Assembly (NCBI GenBank): GCA_963277665.1
Contig: OY728125.1
Location: forward strand, 1,712,394,889-1,712,458,888
From: Viscum album
Lineage: Eukaryota > Streptophyta > Magnoliopsida > Santalales > Viscaceae
Reading direction: 5' to 3'
Length of the DNA stretch: 64,000 nt
Positions 58,263 through 64,000 of the stretch are shown piece by piece. Every line of letters starts with the position of its first letter. Positions within the stretch are counted from its first letter, which is position 1. Below the pieces are notes generated by a model that was given only the letters and a program-made list of their open reading frames with translations, did not search any database and was not told the DNA's origin. A program made the translations under genes and the position numbers.

Positions 58263-60905
58263 TGTTGAAACAAACTGAACGAGTGTATCGGGATCATGTC
58301 AGTGTTTGACAGGACATCATGTGTGCCTCCTCATATGCAAGAGGGTACCACCTAGCAGTGACTGTTCTAAAACCGTCCGTGGGAATATTATACCCTCAGT
58401 ATCATATCCTTGAAACATATAATATAATAAAAATAATATTATCACCAAAGTTACATTATTAAAATAATTAATGAAATTTCAAATTTCATATATTCCATAC
58501 CATAAATAAAGATGGTGTATTTTATGGGGAAAATCTAAACAAGTTTATAAGTCAAACAGATGAGTAAATAAAACATCTATAATTCTCTAGCGTATATTCC
58601 AGTCCAACCAATAACTTCATGATCCTTATATCATCCATCCATCAAGGGCCCCTTTCTCTTGCATATATCCCTAAATATAATATTTTCACGTGTAATGGGA
58701 TACCTATACGTGATGTGAGTTACAAACTTATATATGAAACCAAAAATTAATCCTTAATAAATGTTCATATTTATAATAGATATATTCCATATTAATAAAA
58801 ATGTGAAATAAATAAAAATATATATGCAATCATGTAACGAGTGGTTCTGCACTAGTCATGCCACCACAAATCCTCAGTCTTACCTACTTAAGCTATATAC
58901 TAGAAGGATAATCTAGGTAATCAAAAAAGATTGAGAACAATTCACAAGGTTACTGAACATGATACATAATATCCTCAATCCATAAATTCATAGTTGTTCT
59001 TTAAGGAAAACTAGTTCCCATTTACTTAGAATTAAAAAGGAATATAGTTTTGTTGAAATACTCAATATCCACAAGCGATTGAGTTTCAACACATTACTCT
59101 GTACCAAATGGGAATAAAAATTCATCTAGTCTAAAAGGATATTGTGGTATTTCTCTTAGTGTGGAACCTCTATCCTTAGTAACGCACAACATTCATTCTC
59201 CCCTATAAGGGATAACCATACTATAATGCTTAATATGTAACAAATAATAAGTAATAACCTCCAAAGAAAACATAACACTCACAAATGAGAATCATGATAT
59301 GAAAATTATTTCATGGAATCATGAGAGATATATAGATCCACGTAAAACCATGTAATCATCATCATGCATGGTAAAATTATACAGATGAAATTATCAATTA
59401 AATATGGGTGTTATATGGGTATCATGTAAACTCTCACAGACCCATACGAAATCATCATCAGTCAAGGAATAAAGGTCATGCTAACATATTAATCAAACCA
59501 TTATAATAATTGGTTTGAGGGACCCAATGGGTAATGAACTACCTATATTTAGGTTGTTATTGAATTAATTTAAATGTCATGTAGGATATAAGGTTTAACC
59601 ACATCACACACCTATAGAAAACATTCTCACAAATCAAGGATTCCTACATCAGGTTTTTGGTTATCAATAACATGGTATAGAATCATACTTCAAGAATAAA
59701 CCATGTTATGAATTTTATTACATATACAGAAATAATATTATGTCAATTAATGGAACACAAATTGAGTTATTTCTAAGCAGGTGATTCAAATTCATTCAAA
59801 TTCATTATTGATCGAATAATATATAATGAATTAATCATTGATTCTAGAATAGAGAATTTGGTCCAGAATTATAATAATCAATCCATAAATAATCTATCAG
59901 GGTAATTGATAGAATCTTTACTAATTCTCAGGAAGATCGTTCTATAAATACAAACCCAAAAAAACCATAATTACTAGTATTTATATCTCTGATCAAGATA
60001 GGTCATCTAGGGCACATTTATTCCCCAACCATATATCTTTTATTCTTAAATGGTTTATAGTTCTATCACTAATCCACTAGCATGAAGTGTTTTATGAGGA
60101 TGATTCATCAACACATACCCATTGAATGTGTTTTTATCAAAATTATATCTTGGTTTTATAAATGAATGTTGTCAACACACTAGATCTTCCTCCTATCAAT
60201 GATTATAGGATAAATTCTTCATTATATAATCAAGAAAACACATATATGACATATATCCATGAAAACTTCTCATGTATAAAAAAGGATATTCCTTATATCA
60301 AGAGAAAAAACACACTATTCATTCTTTATGGAACAATAAATGGTTGGAGAGAAAAGTCGAGATGTATTAGAGAGTCAATAGATTATAGTGGATAAAAATA
60401 TGATTAAAAACAAAATGTATGAAATGGATATTTAATGTCTGTTCAATGTGTGTTGAATTAAAAATCTAGGTCATGTTGATTTCACCATCAACTGTGGAAT
60501 GCCAGCTACTATATTGGCCTCTTTGGAAATCTGGTGGCTCCATCGGCTAGCTACTATCTCGACACTAGTTTTTTAGTGTTCGTAGAATAATTACATGAAT
60601 TATACCTCATCCACTGGATAGACAATAGAGTTTTCTCTATATATCATTCTTAACATAACCCCATCACCTAGTCTACTAGTTCCTCAGACCGGATAGTGGG
60701 GTTCACTTGCTCATTGTTGGCTGTTTTCTATCCAAATCATGTCCATTACCTACTCAACACTTTCACCTTTAGTTATCACACCCATAGTTTATTAAAACCT
60801 TCTTTTTCAAAAACCAAAATAAATAGGAAAAAATGAATAATAATAAATTTACAAAAATATAGAATACATTGAAATAAAATAAAGATATCAAAAATTTCAA
60901 AGTCA
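58263..60905 (-). repeat. 5' LTR of element 2 (right copy)
   Basis: This is the partner of 50531-53127. It is bounded on the left by the PBS and on the right by a 'gtca' at 60902-60905, matching the 'taaca' end of the left copy. The pair shares order and many short blocks but is much diverged. Open frames at 60162 and 60769 are within or across the LTR and are not genes. Confidence 0.7.
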
Positions 60906-63900
60906 TTCTTTCCCAATTTGAATATAATTGAAATAAATATAGGGAACAGAACATTTTGTAGGTTTGGATACTTATTTGGGAATCTAATCCTTTGAATTAT
61001 ATCATTATATTAGATTAATATATTTTCAATATAATCAATCCCTAATTACTAGTTCATATAATGGTATCATCCACAACTTTTTAGTGATCCCAACAAACAT
61101 GCAATATCCCATTGTATAATATAGACTCCTTTGAGTTAAATATTCATTTTAGAAAGAATTTAGTAAGTTAAATTAATAGTTAGAGACTTTACATCCGTAA
61201 CTAATGATCTTTGTCTCGAGTCATTAAAAAAAGAAGAATAAATTGCAAGACCCTAAAACAATTTTGATATTTAATATTTAATAATAAATCATGATCTGAC
61301 AACCTCACGCCCTAGATTTATAAATTTATTTTTAACCTTAAAAATCATAGATTACTGAATAATTTATTTATTCAAATTTCCCTTCATATATTTGAATAAA
61401 TAATAATAACCTCCTTCTTTCTCACTCACCACTTCTTTATTTATAACTTAATCATTAAAAATTCATAAAAATTTATATTTAAAATAAAATTTTTAAATTT
61501 TTATAAATTAATAAATATTTTGATTTTCTGTTCCATATAATAATCAATAATATTCGCATAATAAATTTTCTTATTTTAATCATCCATTAACTTACATAAA
61601 TTGGGTTCTCATGTGGGATTCCTCCAATGATATAATAATACTCATCCTCTGATTTTTACACCATGAGATTGATAGGGATTCTATATTCAACTGTTATGTA
61701 TGTTTCTCATGATGATTTAATAAATTTCCACAAAATCCCCTTTTCTCATTTATGATGAAGAATTAAATACACATGAATTTTCCCAGCAATTCTCTCCAAA
61801 AATATTTAAAATTCGTTTATTTTTAAAATTTCATAATGTTCGAGTTTCTATAATGAAATTTAATATTCGAAAAAATCGTAATAAATTGTTAATTATTCAA
61901 TAAATCATGATATTTGATTTTAATAGGAGTACAATATCATCCCTTTTTATTTTATCATATTATCTATTACATTATGAGGATATCACACTCTAAAATTCAC
62001 ATGTCAATCAATAATCCTCATGTTTTTCATAACTGTTGGATCATACGCATGGGAAAATACTTCATACATCTCAAATTATGATGATAGTCCTCTCACACCT
62101 ATCTTCTATGATATCAACTATATTACTCATTAGATATAAGCTTATATGCGATGATACACAGTTATTATTAATATATAGTATCTTATATATTCCTCCAAAA
62201 AATCTTATATACGTATTGAAAAATATTTTATTCATAAAAAATGTATCATATATATTAATTTTTTATACATTTTTCACACTCAAAGATGAATTGTACGTAA
62301 GATGATATACATTATGAATATCTTAATAAAAAGTTTCACATTCCAAATTTTCATTCGAGGTTCATAAAAAATATAATGTATATATTTTTCATTTAATATT
62401 TATTAATCATATAGGAACATAATACATATGATCTACTATGAATCATTTATATATATATATTAAATATGTATTTTTCATTTTCAAAATCATTTTGTTTCAT
62501 CCATATTATTGTGTATGAAATCATATCTTAAATGTTTGTAATTCTATTGAAAATTTACTTTTCCAATGCAGGGATATTCATATCTATCATTAGAGAGTAT
62601 CTTATGTATACACGATATCTCAATCTCATTCAAAATCTCATATTTGATTCAAGAATTATGAGAATTCAACAAATAAACTAATCCCCTATTCAAATTAACT
62701 AATGGAATCTCAAATAACTTTGAATATTTACAAAAACAATATTAACCCAACATGTTCTTCTATAAAAAAATCCAACAACTCATAGAAAATGTTTAAAACA
62801 ATGAAAACCCCTCTAAAATTTAAATGGGCCCATCAACTATTATTTAAAATGCTTTACCTAATAATGTATATTGTTTTCCTAAACAACTATTATTTGTTTG
62901 ATGATATGAAATTATTACCAAACTATATATTGTTTTTCATTATAGAAATGTTTCTATGAAAACATTAATTATTTCCTATTTTCACCTCTAAACATAATTG
63001 GGAAATCAAGCACATCAAAATATATCATTTTTATAACTTACTAAGACCTATATAAACATTAAATATAATAAAATGTGATTTTAACATTTCAAAATTAAAT
63101 TACCATATAATCAGTATTTTTACTATAATTATTTTCTTATTAATATATATACAATTATTTAATAAACAAAAATCTTTTAGTGTGTTAAATTTCATTTATA
63201 TCATGTCGCCTTCACTGGATCATGTGATTGGGGATCAAAATTTGGTATTAATCAATTTAATTATTATTTTATCTAAATGGGTCAAATATATATATACACT
63301 ATGAAAATTTTATTTTTTGATTATGGAATCATTATTTTTAACATACTATAGTTCTAATAAGATAAGATGAATCTACAACCCACAACCCCATTTGGTTGTA
63401 GTACCTAATTAAAAAAATTATATATTGCATAAGATCATGCACATATATTTTTTAAATGCAGGGATTATTATCCATAAATTACCATTTTCATTTCTTATAT
63501 ACATACAATATTATATAATCCAAATGTGATTCAATTATGATCATGGTAGACCAATGATATCGAACTCGTTGGTATGACATAGAAATAGCCATGCCACAAC
63601 GATATTTAGTGGATGTAAACATGTTAAACAACCTATTGGAACACTAATTTTTTCCCTTAAACAATTTTAAATAGTATGATATGAATCCCTCATGAAATTT
63701 CCTTCGAATAACATATAATGTTTTTGATATTAGTGGTGTAAATAGTGGATATATATAGTCTAGTAGACACCTCACCCATACATGATCATTGAAAATAGTA
63801 TATTTATTTTTAAATTATATAATTTACAATATACATAAATATTTATATTCATTGTTAAATTTATAAATTTATATTCATTATATATTATAACTAATAATAT

Positions 63901-64000
63901 AAATATATTTGAACAATATATTTAAAAATTTGTAATTATTTTTGTGTGTTTATTTATATATGTTTATAAATATTGACAGACTCAAACCTAAATTTATATA
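60906..64000. other. Unassigned A+T-rich DNA
   Basis: No coding domain, LTR pair or tandem array was recognised. There are many short A/T runs and TATATA stretches (for example about 62450 and 63285). The open frame at 62036-62305 has no motif. Confidence 0.4.

Larger units (their letters stand above)
50531..60905 (-). mobile_element. Ty3/gypsy chromovirus, element 2
   Basis: LTR-like direct repeats (50531-53127 and 58263-60905, each about 2.6 kb) flank about 5.1 kb. The right inner edge has a well-kept PBS and the left inner edge a purine-rich tract, so the element reads leftwards. Minus-strand fragments of RT, integrase and the integrase/chromodomain linker are in the Ty3/gypsy order. The LTRs are strongly diverged and the pol frames are full of stops, so it is older or more decayed than element 1. 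Confidence 0.75.

Overview
The window is eukaryotic and most likely from a large plant nuclear genome. It is very A+T-rich, poor in CG, and packed with decayed LTR retrotransposons. I found no intact host gene, no conventional tRNA or rRNA gene, and no prokaryotic or organellar gene. The longest open frame is 206 codons and is out of phase with the remnant it overlaps. Every coding signal I recognise is a stop-ridden retroelement polyprotein, read by stitching frames together. The species cannot be named. Chromovirus-type Ty3/gypsy elements with LTRs of 2.6-3 kb fit Del/Tekay-like elements, as known from lilies and other large-genome plants.

Layout. (1) 1-4330: a primer-binding-site-like sequence (273-284), an LTR-like start at about 287, then tandem arrays (948-1115, 1130-1400, and a ~61-bp A+T-rich satellite to 4330), interrupted by a ~0.9-kb richer segment at 2927-3835. 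(2) 5275-11042: a minus-strand Ty3/gypsy remnant called B here. It reads leftwards as LTR, PBS, gag, protease, RT, RNase H, integrase, and is cut off inside integrase at about 5275. (3) 11043-21352: a nearly full-length plus-strand Ty3/gypsy chromovirus, element 1, with two long LTRs, a polypurine tract and a complete gag-PR-RT-RH-IN-chromodomain order. (4) 21353-26512: A+T-rich and mostly unassigned. (5) 26513-39074: element 3, minus strand, with a pair of ~5-kb LTRs around only ~2.6 kb of internal DNA. It keeps a gag zinc-finger region, PBS and polypurine tract but shows no pol. A tRNA-derived SINE-like sequence lies inside it at about 32716. (6) 39075-50530: unassigned DNA plus a minus-strand Ty1/copia reverse transcriptase remnant (46062-46460). 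(7) 50531-60905: element 2, a minus-strand Ty3/gypsy chromovirus with ~2.6-kb LTRs, a 10/12 match to the initiator-tRNA-Met PBS, and RT, integrase and C-terminal fragments. (8) 60906-64000: A+T-rich, nothing recognised.

The genes do not form a host pathway. They are layers of transposition followed by mutation, deletion and probably methylation-driven C-to-T decay. The items most worth checking are the 5-kb-LTR element lacking pol, its repeated CG-rich motif, and the satellite array that starts just beyond a PBS/LTR boundary. All boundaries come from reading by eye. LTR identities, target-site duplications and family names were not computed.
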